Source: JBOGDS01 sp050743075
Lineage (GTDB): Bacteria > Actinomycetota > Actinomycetes > Jiangellales > Jiangellaceae
NCBI GenBank assembly: GCA_050743075.1
Contig: JBOGDS010000097.1
Coordinates: 1-12,171 of the forward strand
DNA length: 12,171 bases
Direction: 5' to 3'
Shown: in pieces, positions 1-7,537 of the stretch
Layout of the letters: each line of letters opens with the position of its first letter
Position numbering within the stretch: position 1 is the stretch's first letter
Made by a program: the position numbers and the translations under genes
The notes under the pieces: generated by a model
What the model was told of the DNA's origin: nothing
Seen by the model: only the letters and a program-made list of their open reading frames with translations
Database searches by the model: none

Positions 1-2
1 CC

Positions 3-731
3 GCCTGGGCCGCCGGCCCGGTCCGCGTGTACGGTCGGCTGGCCGAGGTGCTCGTCGACAGCAGCCCGGTGCCTCTGACGGGGCGGCTCGCGCTCGACGT
101 CGGCTCGGGGACCGGCGCAGCGACGCGCGCACTGCAGGGGCGGGGCGCGCGGGTCGTCGCGGCCGACGCAGCAGCGGGCATGATCGCCACCGGCCCGGCC
201 CCCGGGGTGGTGGCTGACGCCCGGCGGCTCCCTTTCGCCGACGGAACGTTCGGCGCGGTCGTCGCCGCCTTCTGCCTCAACCACGTCGACCCCCCGGCCC
301 AGGGCCTGCGCGAGATGCGCCGGGTTGCCTGCGGCGGGGGCGCGGTGCTGGTGTCCAGCTACGGGGGCGACCTCGACCACCCGGTCAAGGACGCCGTCAT
401 GGCGGCCTTGGTCGACGCCGGCTACTCGCTGCCGCCCTGGTACGACGCGATCCAAGCCGGGCCGGCGGAGGCGCTGTCCAATGCCGGGGGCATGTCGGCC
501 GCGGCGCGGGCGGCCGGCCTGCCCGCCGATACCGACGAGGTCGACGTCCCCTTCCCGGAACTCGGCGCAGCGGACCTGGTGGCGTGGCGGCTGGGTATGG
601 CCCACATCGCGCCGTTCGTCGCCGACCTCGACCCGGTGCAGCGCCACGCTGTTACCGAGCGGGCGCTGGGGCTCCTCGGCGATCCACCCACACTTGTCCG
701 GCGGATCGTCGTCCTCACGGTGGTCGTCTAG
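3..731 (+). CDS. SAM-dependent class I methyltransferase (5' end outside window)
   Basis: This is probably a small-molecule methyltransferase with a Rossmann-fold SAM-binding domain; the substrate is unknown. The SAM-binding glycine loop reads LDVGSGTGAATRAL. It is followed by the motif II/post-II region (ADARRLPFADGTFGAVVAAFCLNHV) and by MRRVACGGGAVLVSSY, the usual strand 5 region of Methyltransf_11/25-like domains. The C-terminal third is a family-variable cap. A GTG at 27 could start translation, but the frame stays open to the left edge. The upstream residues (AWAAGPVRVYGRLAEVLV) look like the normal N-terminal helix of such enzymes, so I treat the gene as truncated by the window. It ends with TAG and faces the lipoprotein gene tail to tail with 2 bp between the stops. 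The fold call is solid; the reaction is not identifiable. Confidence 0.85.
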   Translation, partial: AWAAGPVRVYGRLAEVLVDSSPVPLTGRLALDVGSGTGAATRALQGRGARVVAADAAAGMIATGPAPGVVADARRLPFADGTFGAVVAAFCLNHVDPPAQGLREMRRVACGGGAVLVSSYGGDLDHPVKDAVMAALVDAGYSLPPWYDAIQAGPAEALSNAGGMSAAARAAGLPADTDEVDVPFPELGAADLVAWRLGMAHIAPFVADLDPVQRHAVTERALGLLGDPPTLVRRIVVLTVVV

Positions 732-733
732 CT

Positions 734-2746
734 TCAGCCGGCGAAGGGCACCCAGGCCTGCTCGTCGAGGTCGTCGAGGTCGCTCGCCAAGGCGCCGCTC
801 CCGGACACGGTCCACAGCGTGTCGCCGATCACCAGCGACCGGCGGATCGACGGGTCGTAGGACCAGTCGACGTCGCCTGGCGACTCGACGTGGGAAAGGA
901 CGCCCACCTCGGTGAGTGCGTCGCCATCGAGCCGGAGCACCAGCGCGCCGCCGGCCATGGCAAGCCGCTGGCTCTGGTCGAGCGAGCTGTCGGCGTCGCC
1001 ATACGCCCACACCGGGATCACCACCGTCCCGGTGTCCGGCCAGAAGAGGAAGGCGTGCGGGTCATGTTCCGCGTCGGACCATCCGCCGCTGATGCCGTAC
1101 GTGTCGAGCCGCGCCGGCGCCGCCGGGTCGCTGACGTCGAACAGCGACACCTGGGCGCCGAGCACCCGGCCCTGCGAGTCTGCGTCCTGTCCGACGCCGA
1201 TCAGCCGACCCTCCCCCGCCGGGTGCAGGTAGGCCGAGTACCCGGGGATCTTGAGCTCGCCCACGACACGCGGCCGCGCCGGTTCGGAGAGGTCGAGCGT
1301 GTGGAGCGGGTCGGTCTGCCGGAACGTCACCACGTAGCCCACCGGTCCGATGAAGCGGACGGCGTAGATCTGCTCGCCTTCGCCCAGACCGCCGACACTG
1401 CCGACCTCGACCAGCCGGTCATCGCGCTGGGACAGCACGCTGACCTGGCTCTCCGACGCCGGCCGGCCGTCCTCGACCTGTCCACGTAGGGCCCAGTCCT
1501 CCTGGGTCGTCGCGACCCGGAGGTGGCCATCGTGCTCGGAGAGGGAGTACTGGTTGAGCAGCCACCCGTCGACCCGGCCGGAGGCGACGTAGCGGGGGGC
1601 GTCGGACTCGGAGACGTCGAACTTGTGTATCTCGGTCGTCGCCTCGTCCGGCACGGGCACCCCGGCTCGCGTGACGACAGGCATCGGGAAGCCGCGGCGG
1701 TCGTCGGCGATGTAGAGGCTCGTCTCGGTCCCGTAGACGGTCTGGCCGTCGGCCACCACGGCGACCGAGCCCTCGGCCCGCAGGGAACCGGCCAGGTCGA
1801 GGCTGAGGACGGTCAACATGGAGGTACCGGAGTACACCGGCGGATGGTGGACATCTCCACAGTCGACGAGGGAACCCTGGCTCTCGCCGTTGACGAGATG
1901 GCGCGGCAGCCAGTCCTCGATGGTCGACTCGGCGAGGAGCGTCCGGTTCGCGGCGAGCGCCTCGTCCTCGGAGCGGCCCTGGTCCGGGTAGGTCCACGCC
2001 AGCCGAGGACCGGACTGGACGACGAGACGCACAACCGAGCCGACCTGGCGCGCGTCGACGTACCAACCGTCGAGCTGAAGGTCGCTGAGCACGCGGGGCT
2101 CACCGGAGATATCCACGAGCACGATCCGGCTGCCCGCCGGCGCGAACGTCGACGCCGCGATGTCTCGATCCGACGTGAGTGCCGGATCGGCGAAGGGGAT
2201 GGCAGCGCTGCCCATGACCAGCGCGCGGTCTCCGGACAGCAGCATCTGGTCCGCCCACCACTGGCCGTTCTCCGCGTCGGACAAGGGCAACGTGCCGGTC
2301 AGCCGCCTGGACTCGGCGTCGACGACACGCAGCGTGCCGTCCACGATGGTGAAGATCCGGCGGCCATCGGTCTTGACCAGGTCGGGCTCGTCGACGCCTG
2401 CCTCGTGGGTGTTGGTGGTCGAGTACGCCTGCGCGTCGCCGTCCTGCGTAGCAGCGAGTGGCGCTGACGCGCGGGAATCCGCACCGGCAGCCTCGGCCGC
2501 ACCGGACAGGTCGCCGGTGACCATGCCCCCGCCCAGCCCGTAGGCCGTGACGTGCTCGGACGCCGCTTCCTGCATCTCGGCCAGTGCGTCGGCGCAGTCG
2601 TCGAACGACACCAGCCGCAGCGCCGCGGCCACCTGTCCGACCGGAGGTTGTGGGATGCCGGCGCCCCCACCGGTGCAGGCGCTCAGGAACAGCAGGGCAG
2701 ATGCCAGTCCGACGAAACGGCCTGCGGATCTCGACGCGGTCTCCAT
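734..2746 (-). CDS. Secreted beta-propeller lipoprotein (beta-propeller domain family, likely PF09826)
   Basis: This 670-residue exported protein is predicted to be lipid-anchored on the outer face of the membrane. I chose the ATG at 2746 because it gives a textbook lipoprotein signal: basic n-region (SRSAGR), hydrophobic stretch (FVGLASALLF) and lipobox LSAC with Cys24. The frame is open to 2926, but the extra 60 residues are Arg/Ser-rich and unlike a protein. A low-complexity Gly/Ala linker follows. Then residues 114-128 (HEAGVDEPDLVKTDG) match what I recall as the hallmark entry into this family's propeller. Repeated blade-like strands follow (IFTIVDGTLRVVDAES, IVLVDISGEPRVLSDLQL, HTLDLSEPARPRVVGELKIPGYSAYLHP, VSLFDVSDPAAPARLD). 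No catalytic motif is visible. The function of the family is unknown as far as I know; a binding or scaffold role is inference. No strong Shine-Dalgarno sequence precedes the start. Confidence 0.85.
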   Translation of the reverse strand: METASRSAGRFVGLASALLFLSACTGGGAGIPQPPVGQVAAALRLVSFDDCADALAEMQEAASEHVTAYGLGGGMVTGDLSGAAEAAGADSRASAPLAATQDGDAQAYSTTNTHEAGVDEPDLVKTDGRRIFTIVDGTLRVVDAESRRLTGTLPLSDAENGQWWADQMLLSGDRALVMGSAAIPFADPALTSDRDIAASTFAPAGSRIVLVDISGEPRVLSDLQLDGWYVDARQVGSVVRLVVQSGPRLAWTYPDQGRSEDEALAANRTLLAESTIEDWLPRHLVNGESQGSLVDCGDVHHPPVYSGTSMLTVLSLDLAGSLRAEGSVAVVADGQTVYGTETSLYIADDRRGFPMPVVTRAGVPVPDEATTEIHKFDVSESDAPRYVASGRVDGWLLNQYSLSEHDGHLRVATTQEDWALRGQVEDGRPASESQVSVLSQRDDRLVEVGSVGGLGEGEQIYAVRFIGPVGYVVTFRQTDPLHTLDLSEPARPRVVGELKIPGYSAYLHPAGEGRLIGVGQDADSQGRVLGAQVSLFDVSDPAAPARLDTYGISGGWSDAEHDPHAFLFWPDTGTVVIPVWAYGDADSSLDQSQRLAMAGGALVLRLDGDALTEVGVLSHVESPGDVDWSYDPSIRRSLVIGDTLWTVSGSGALASDLDDLDEQAWVPFAG

Positions 2747-2846
2747 GCGGCTTCGACGCTGCCCGTAGCCAGCCGGTTCCACGGCGTGCAGCCTGAGTGG
2801 CCGGCGGGTCGGCGGCGCGGGGCTGGCCTGCCGACGCGTTCTCCAC

Positions 2847-3037
2847 ATGGCCGAGCACCGCCTCACCGCCATGGTCGACGCGACTCTCGACGCCTGGCTG
2901 GCGACTATCCGGCTCGACGACATCACCGTCCTGACCGCCGCGTACGCTGCGTCGTCCAGGCCCGCGAGTCATGCCCCGACCCGGACCGGAGAGCCGATGA
3001 CGGTTCCCGGATGGGCGTGTCCCGCATCTACTACTGA
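2847..3037 (+). pseudogene. Possible frameshifted remnant of a small gene in the divergent gap
   Basis: This is the only content I can suggest for the 305 bp gap between the lipoprotein start (2746) and the oxidoreductase start (3052). From the ATG at 2847 to about 2945 one frame has mostly G/C third positions and a protein-like, amphipathic translation (MAEHRLTAMVDATLDAWL, then ATIRLDDITVLTAA). Beyond that point its third positions turn mixed, and the frame starting at positions 2 mod 3 becomes the G/C-rich one. That second frame reads RCVVQARESCPDPD, then DDGSRMGVSRIYY, and stops with TGA at 3035-3037. The stop is 14 bp before the next start, a normal operon spacing. One -1 shift near 2945 would join the two. 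I do not recognise the protein. Third-position bias alone cannot fully separate the first segment from the opposite-strand frame, so this is tentative. Confidence 0.3.
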
Positions 3038-3051
3038 GCCCGGAGGCTTCG

Positions 3052-4053
3052 GTGAAGGCATGGCTCGTACCCGACAACGGCGAACCCGGCGAGGTCATGC
3101 GGCTGGCCGACGTCGACGAACCGACACCGCAGGCGGGCCAGGTCCTGGTCCGCGTGAAGGCCGCTGCCCTGAACTTTCCCGACGTGCTGCTCTGCCGGGG
3201 CGAGTACCAGTTCCGGCCGCCGTTGCCCTTCACGCCTGGCGTAGAGCTGTGCGGTGAGATCGTCACCACGGGTGACGGCGTGGACGACCTTGCGATCGGG
3301 GACCGGGTCATCGGGACGCCTGCCCTGCCGGCTGGCGCCCTCGCCGAGTACGCGCTGATGAACGCGGCGGACGCGTTCCCCGCGCCAGCGGTCCTCGACG
3401 ACGCGGCTGCCGCCGCCCTGCACATCGCGTACCAGACGGGCTGGTTCGGCCTGCACCGGCGGGCACAGCTGCAGGCCGGCGAGACACTGCTCGTCCACGC
3501 CGCGGCCGGCGGCGTCGGCAGCGCCGCGATCCAGCTGGGCAAGGCAGCGGGCGCCCGGGTGATCGCGGTCGTCGGCGGCCCGGCCAAGGCGGCGGTTGCC
3601 GCGGGGCTGGGCGCGGACGTCGTCGTCGACCGGCATCACGACGACGTGGTCGCGGCCGTCAGGGAGGCCACCGGCGGTCGCGGCGCCGACGTCGTGTTCG
3701 ACCCGGTGGGTGGCGACGCGTTCACACAGTCCACGCGCTGTGTCGCCTTCGAGGGACGCATACTCGTCGTCGGATTCGCCGGCGGGACGATCCCGGCGCC
3801 ACAGCTCGGGCACGCGCTGGTGAAGAACTACTCGATCGTCGGTCTGCACTGGGGCCTGTACAAGTCGCGCGACCCCGCGTCGGTCGCAGCGGCGCACGAG
3901 GAACTCGTCACACTGGCCGGCAAAGGCGTCGTCGCCCCGCTGGTCAGCGAACGGCTTGCGCTGGCGGACGCCGTCGGCGGGCTCACCCGACTGGCGGCAG
4001 GCGACACCGTCGGACGGGTGGTCGTCGAACACGGCACACGGCGGGAGGCGTGA
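3052..4053 (+). CDS. NAD(P)H:quinone oxidoreductase-type MDR dehydrogenase
   Basis: This 333-residue protein belongs to the zinc-independent branch of the medium-chain dehydrogenase/reductase superfamily. Such enzymes use NADPH to reduce quinones or the C=C bond of enones and enoyl thioesters. The N-terminal catalytic domain shows the branch motifs AALNFPDVLLCRGEY (38-52) and TPGVELCGEI (61-70). The nucleotide-binding fold has VHAAAGGVGSAAIQL (148-162). The cysteine-rich structural zinc loop of alcohol dehydrogenases is absent. The start is GTG at 3052 with GGAG at 3042-3045, a 6-base spacing. The stop TGA shares one base with the ATG of the acyl-CoA dehydrogenase gene, so the two are probably translationally coupled. 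Paired with an acyl-CoA dehydrogenase, it plausibly acts on an unsaturated acyl or carbonyl intermediate; the substrate cannot be read from the sequence. Confidence 0.9.
   Translation: MKAWLVPDNGEPGEVMRLADVDEPTPQAGQVLVRVKAAALNFPDVLLCRGEYQFRPPLPFTPGVELCGEIVTTGDGVDDLAIGDRVIGTPALPAGALAEYALMNAADAFPAPAVLDDAAAAALHIAYQTGWFGLHRRAQLQAGETLLVHAAAGGVGSAAIQLGKAAGARVIAVVGGPAKAAVAAGLGADVVVDRHHDDVVAAVREATGGRGADVVFDPVGGDAFTQSTRCVAFEGRILVVGFAGGTIPAPQLGHALVKNYSIVGLHWGLYKSRDPASVAAAHEELVTLAGKGVVAPLVSERLALADAVGGLTRLAAGDTVGRVVVEHGTRREA
4043..4048 (+). promoter_or_regulatory. Shine-Dalgarno GGGAGG that decides the acyl-CoA dehydrogenase start
   Basis: GGGAGG lies inside the last codons of the oxidoreductase gene. 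It is 4 bases from the ATG at 4053 but only 1 base from the alternative in-frame GTG at 4050. The ATG, which forms a TGATG junction with the upstream stop, is therefore the more likely start. Confidence 0.6.
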
Positions 4054-5264
4054 TGGAGTTCGCGTACGACGACCGGACCGAGGAGCTGCGCGAGCGGCTC
4101 TCCGCCTTCATGCACTCCCACGTCTACCCGGCCGAGCCGGTCGTCGCCGAGCAGGTGGCATCGGGACCGGCGTGGACGACCCCGCCTGTCATCGAGGAGC
4201 TCAAGGCGGAGGCCCGCACGCGTGGGCTGTGGAACCTGTTCCTGCCCGACGACCGGTTCGGCGCCGGCCTGACGAACCTGCAGTACGCGCCGCTCGCCGA
4301 GATCAGCGGCCGCAGCCCGTCGGTCGCTCCGGACGTCTTGAACTGCAACGCCCCGGACACGGGCAACATGGAACTGCTGGCCGCGTTCGGCACACCCGGG
4401 CAGCACGAGCGATGGCTGCGGCCACTGCTCGACGGCGAGATCCGCTCGGCATTCTGCATGACCGAGCCCGACGTCGCGTCGTCGGACGCCACGAACATCA
4501 CGACCCGGATCGTCCGCGACGGTGCCGAGTACGTGATCGACGGGCGCAAGTGGTGGTCGTCCGGCGCGATGAACCCGCGGTGCGAGGTCCTGATCGTGAT
4601 GGGCAAGACCCACCCGGACGGGCCGCGGCACCGTCAGCAGAGCATGGTCCTGGTGCCTCGGGACACGCCGGGCGTCGAGTTGCGCCGGAGCACGAGCGTG
4701 TTCGGGTACGCCGACACCTCGCACGGCGGGCACGCGGACGTTGACTTCTCCAGCGTGCGGGTGCCGGCGTCGAACCTGATCGGCGCCGAGGGCGACGGCT
4801 TTGCGATCGCCCAGGCCAGGCTCGGGCCGGGGCGGATCCACCACTGCATGCGCCTGATCGGCATGGCCGAGCGAGCGCTCGAGCTCCTCTGCACCCGCGC
4901 CCGTGACCGGATCACGTTCGGGAAGCCGCTGGCCGAACAGGGCGTGGTCGGCGAGTGGATCGCGAAGTCCCGGGTCCGGATCGAGCAGGCCAGGCTCCTG
5001 GTGCTCAAGACCGCCTGGCTGATGGACACGGTCGGCAACCAGGGCGCGCACACCGAGATCCAGGCGATCAAGATCGCGGTACCGGCGATGGCCGAGTGGG
5101 TTGTCGACAAGGCGATCCAGGTGCACGGCGGCGGCGGGGTCAGCCAGGACTTCCCGCTCGCGTACATGTGGGCGGCCGCGCGGACGCTGCGCCTCGCGGA
5201 CGGTCCGGACGAGGTCCACCTGCGGTCCCTCGCCCGCCGCGAGCTGCGCCGCCACGCGCCGTAG
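4053..5264 (+). CDS. Acyl-CoA dehydrogenase family protein (ACAD10/11-like)
   Basis: This is an FAD flavoprotein that should alpha,beta-dehydrogenate an acyl-CoA. It has 403 residues, normal for the family. The order is canonical: N-terminal helical domain (1-130), the beta-domain entry FCMTEPDVASSD (134-145), DGRKWWSSGA (163-172) and C-terminal helical domain with RITFGKPL (287-293 region) and QVHGGGGVSQDFPLA (356-370). Around 382-389 it reads ADGPDEVH, where MCAD-type enzymes carry the glutamate base in an EGT motif. Here Asp383 falls at that place, a signature I associate with the ACAD10/11-like group, whose members handle unusual acyl chains. The ATG at 4053 overlaps the upstream stop. 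TAG at 5262-5264 lies inside the Shine-Dalgarno of the next gene. The family call is strong; the substrate is unknown. Confidence 0.92.
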   Translation: MEFAYDDRTEELRERLSAFMHSHVYPAEPVVAEQVASGPAWTTPPVIEELKAEARTRGLWNLFLPDDRFGAGLTNLQYAPLAEISGRSPSVAPDVLNCNAPDTGNMELLAAFGTPGQHERWLRPLLDGEIRSAFCMTEPDVASSDATNITTRIVRDGAEYVIDGRKWWSSGAMNPRCEVLIVMGKTHPDGPRHRQQSMVLVPRDTPGVELRRSTSVFGYADTSHGGHADVDFSSVRVPASNLIGAEGDGFAIAQARLGPGRIHHCMRLIGMAERALELLCTRARDRITFGKPLAEQGVVGEWIAKSRVRIEQARLLVLKTAWLMDTVGNQGAHTEIQAIKIAVPAMAEWVVDKAIQVHGGGGVSQDFPLAYMWAAARTLRLADGPDEVHLRSLARRELRRHAP

Positions 5265-5268
5265 GAGG
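5263..5268 (+). promoter_or_regulatory. Shine-Dalgarno AGGAGG overlapping the acyl-CoA dehydrogenase stop codon
   Basis: A perfect AGGAGG begins within the TAG stop of the acyl-CoA dehydrogenase gene and lies 6 bases before the ATG at 5275. It supports that start over the much longer open frame reaching back to 5101, whose extra residues are a shadow of the upstream gene. Confidence 0.75.
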
Positions 5269-5274
5269 CGGGCC

Positions 5275-6222
5275 ATGGATGTCACCGTCGTCGGAGCCGG
5301 TGTGATCGGGCTGTCTGCGGCCGTGCGCCTTCAGGAGGCCGGTGCCGAGGTACGGGTCGTCACTCGGGAGATGCCGCACGACACGACGTCGAACGTCGCC
5401 GCGGCGATCTGGTACCCCTACCGGGCGGCTCCGGAAGGGCGGGTGCTGGGCTGGGGACGTCGGACGTTCGAGGTGTTCGATGGGCTGGCCCGGCTACCGG
5501 CCACCGGCGTACGGATGCGAGAGGCGCGCGAGCTCTTCCGCCATGAGGTGCCCGATCCGTGGTGGATGGCCGCGGTGCCCGACCTGCGGCGCTGCACCCG
5601 CGTCGAACGCCCGGCCGCATACCGCGACGGTTTCGTCTTCACCACGCCGGTAGTGGAGATGCCGATCTACCTGACCTACCTCCTCGACCGGTTCCAGACA
5701 GCCGGGGGTCTCGTCGAACAACGGTCCGCTACGTCGATGGACGACGCCGCCGGCGGCGCTTCGGTGGTTGTCAACTGTGCGGGACTGGGCGCGCGGGAAC
5801 TCGCGACAGACGACTCGCTGACACCGATCCGCGGGCAGGTCGTCCGCGTCGCGAACCCAGGGCTCGAAGAGGTCCTCCTCGACGAGGGCGACCCGGAGGG
5901 CGTCACCTACATCGTGCCCCGGTCGGCGGACTGCGTTCTGGGCGGCACGGCCGACGAGGGCCTCTCGGTGATCGAACCCGATCCCGTGACGGCCCGCGAC
6001 ATCCTGCGCAGATGCGTCGTCCTCGAACCACGACTGCGCGGCGCGCGGGTGCTCGGGCACCAGGTGGGTCTGCGGCCGGGCCGTCCGGAGGTCAGGCTCG
6101 AACCGCAGGTCCTGCCGTCGGGCCGGGCCTGTGTCCACAACTACGGCCACGGCGGCGCAGGAGTCACCCTGTCCTGGGGCTGCGCGGACGACGTGACGGA
6201 GCTCGTTCGCACGACGGTCTGA
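5275..6222 (+). CDS. D-amino-acid oxidase (FAD-dependent)
   Basis: It should oxidise neutral or basic D-amino acids to imino acids, which hydrolyse to 2-oxo acids and ammonia, with H2O2 as by-product. The 315 residues are somewhat shorter than eukaryotic enzymes (about 345) and there is no C-terminal peroxisomal SHL tail, as expected in bacteria. GxGxxG for FAD is at 7-12 (VVGAGVIGLSAA) and the second FAD contact VNCAGLGA is at 166-173. Tyr212 in TYIVPR corresponds to the active-site Tyr228 of the pig enzyme. Arg267 in VGLRPGRPEVRLE corresponds to the Arg283 that binds the substrate carboxylate. HNYGHGGAGVTLSWGCA (288-304) is the family signature. It starts 10 bp after the acyl-CoA dehydrogenase gene and is probably the last gene of that operon. 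Why it sits with acyl-CoA enzymes is unclear; related glycine or sarcosine oxidase activity is less likely. Confidence 0.93.
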   Translation: MDVTVVGAGVIGLSAAVRLQEAGAEVRVVTREMPHDTTSNVAAAIWYPYRAAPEGRVLGWGRRTFEVFDGLARLPATGVRMREARELFRHEVPDPWWMAAVPDLRRCTRVERPAAYRDGFVFTTPVVEMPIYLTYLLDRFQTAGGLVEQRSATSMDDAAGGASVVVNCAGLGARELATDDSLTPIRGQVVRVANPGLEEVLLDEGDPEGVTYIVPRSADCVLGGTADEGLSVIEPDPVTARDILRRCVVLEPRLRGARVLGHQVGLRPGRPEVRLEPQVLPSGRACVHNYGHGGAGVTLSWGCADDVTELVRTTV

Positions 6223-6240
6223 CTCCGGACGTCACGGTGG

Positions 6241-7524
6241 CTACGGGCCGAGCGCTCCGACAGGGATGACAGCCACGCCATCGTCGCGCTGGTAGCCGTA
6301 CCCGAAACCGACGATGACGCCAAGCACCGACGGCTGACCAGCCCTGCTCGTGTCGACGCGCCCGGCGAACTTGAGCAGGCTTGCCGCCGCCTTGTCGACC
6401 ATGCCGGGTCCCAACTTGATCTCGAACGCTCCCCAGCGCCCGTCGGCGGTCTCGACGATGGCGTCGACCTCGAGGCCGGTGTTGTCGCGATACTGAAGTA
6501 CCTGGGCGTCGGCTGCCTGAGCGTAGACCCGCATATCCCGCACGACGAGAGATTCGAACAGGAACCCGAGTAGGTCGAGATCCTTCAGCAGCCGGTCCGG
6601 ACTGCTCCGCAGTGCCGCGACAGCGAGTGACGGGTCGGCGAAGAGTCGTTTGGCGCTGCTGCGCAAGATCGACCGGGACCGAAGGTGAGGCGCCCACGCC
6701 GGCACATCCTCGACGATCATCAGACGCTCGAGGGTGGTGAGGTAGCTGCGGGCAGTGTCGTCGTCCATGGCGCCGTCCGCACCTGCGATGTCCGCCGCCA
6801 GCGTGGTGGCCGAGGTGTAGGTAGCGGTGTTACGAGCAAGGGCACGGAGCAGACGACCCACTCGCACCGGATCCCGACGATTGCCGTCGACCCGACTGAT
6901 GTCGACGCGTCGGATCTCGTCCAGATAGTCGCGAACCGCGCGCGCCGAGCGGTCCACCGTAGAACCGAGGTTGCCCGGCCAGCCGCCCGCGCTGATGAGG
7001 CCAGCGAGGTCAGTGACCGTGAGCCCTGGATCGGGGCTGCGAACGGGCACGCCGCGAAGCACCGCGTCGAGGGAGATCGCACCGGAAGACTGCTCCGTCT
7101 CGAACAGCGACATCGGGCGCATCCGTAGCCGAGTGATCCGCCCTGCGCCGGTGTGCCTGCTGATGTCGTCGGCAGGCACCGCCGAGCCAGTAAGGATGAA
7201 CTGGCCAGGCAATCCGCGGTCGTCGACGGCGCGCCGAACGTGGTTCCAGATCTCGGGCTCGAGTTGCCACTCGTCGATCAGGCGTGGAGTCGGACCGTTC
7301 AGGACCAGTCTCGGATCCACTGCGACTGCCTGTCGTGCCTGACGGTCCACGTCCAGCAGCACCTCGCTGGCCGCGATCTGCCGAGCGGTGGCGGTCTTCC
7401 CGCACGCCTTCGGTCCCTCCACGACCACGGCACCCGTGGACCTACCACCTTTCCCAGTGCAGTCGACTGCGCGGCGGGCCCGCCTCGGCAGCTCGGTCGC
7501 TGCCGTGGAGAGGGTCGCGTCCAC
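6241..7524 (-). CDS. ATP-binding protein with DUF4143-type C-terminal domain
   Basis: This is a P-loop ATPase of the large AAA-14/DUF4143 family found as single genes in many bacteria and archaea; its cellular role is not established. Walker A is GPKACGKT (37-44), Walker B RLIDEW (81-86) and a sensor-like strand is FILTGSAVP (109-117). The C-terminal half ends in a restriction-endonuclease-like fold: LEVDAIVE (351-358) followed by GAFEIKLG (365-372), with Asp354, Glu368 and Lys370 resembling a PD-(D/E)xK site. The start is uncertain. GTG at 7524 lies 13 bp after the glycosyltransferase stop, has no clear Shine-Dalgarno and gives 427 residues. Upstream codons in this frame are a shadow of the glycosyltransferase gene. 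The gene ends 18 bp from the D-amino-acid oxidase stop, tail to tail. Full length suggests it is intact; the single-gene position hints at transfer. Confidence 0.85.
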   Translation of the reverse strand: MDATLSTAATELPRRARRAVDCTGKGGRSTGAVVVEGPKACGKTATARQIAASEVLLDVDRQARQAVAVDPRLVLNGPTPRLIDEWQLEPEIWNHVRRAVDDRGLPGQFILTGSAVPADDISRHTGAGRITRLRMRPMSLFETEQSSGAISLDAVLRGVPVRSPDPGLTVTDLAGLISAGGWPGNLGSTVDRSARAVRDYLDEIRRVDISRVDGNRRDPVRVGRLLRALARNTATYTSATTLAADIAGADGAMDDDTARSYLTTLERLMIVEDVPAWAPHLRSRSILRSSAKRLFADPSLAVAALRSSPDRLLKDLDLLGFLFESLVVRDMRVYAQAADAQVLQYRDNTGLEVDAIVETADGRWGAFEIKLGPGMVDKAAASLLKFAGRVDTSRAGQPSVLGVIVGFGYGYQRDDGVAVIPVGALGP

Positions 7525-7537
7525 ATTCAGAGACGCG

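Noticed and set aside
760..785. Short tandem-like GTCGAG repeats near the lipoprotein C-terminus
   Set aside because: They encode a DDLDDLDE stretch and reflect codon bias in an acidic tail; two imperfect units are not a meaningful repeat.
2747..2926. N-terminal extension of the lipoprotein gene to the ATG at 2926
   Set aside because: The extra 60 residues are Arg/Ser-rich and would bury the signal peptide; the ATG at 2746 gives a proper lipoprotein signal.
2100..3587. Leftward open frame of 495 codons covering the lipoprotein N-terminus and the dehydrogenase gene
   Set aside because: It overlaps two well-supported genes in other frames and has no recognisable domain.
3828..5285. Leftward open frame of 485 codons over the acyl-CoA dehydrogenase gene
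   Set aside because: It is antisense to a gene with full family motifs, and its composition (Arg/Asp/Val/Leu runs) is that of a mirrored high-GC frame.
6223..6240. Possible terminator between the D-amino-acid oxidase and ATPase genes
   Set aside because: The 18 bp hold only a GACGTC palindrome; I found no convincing stem-loop.
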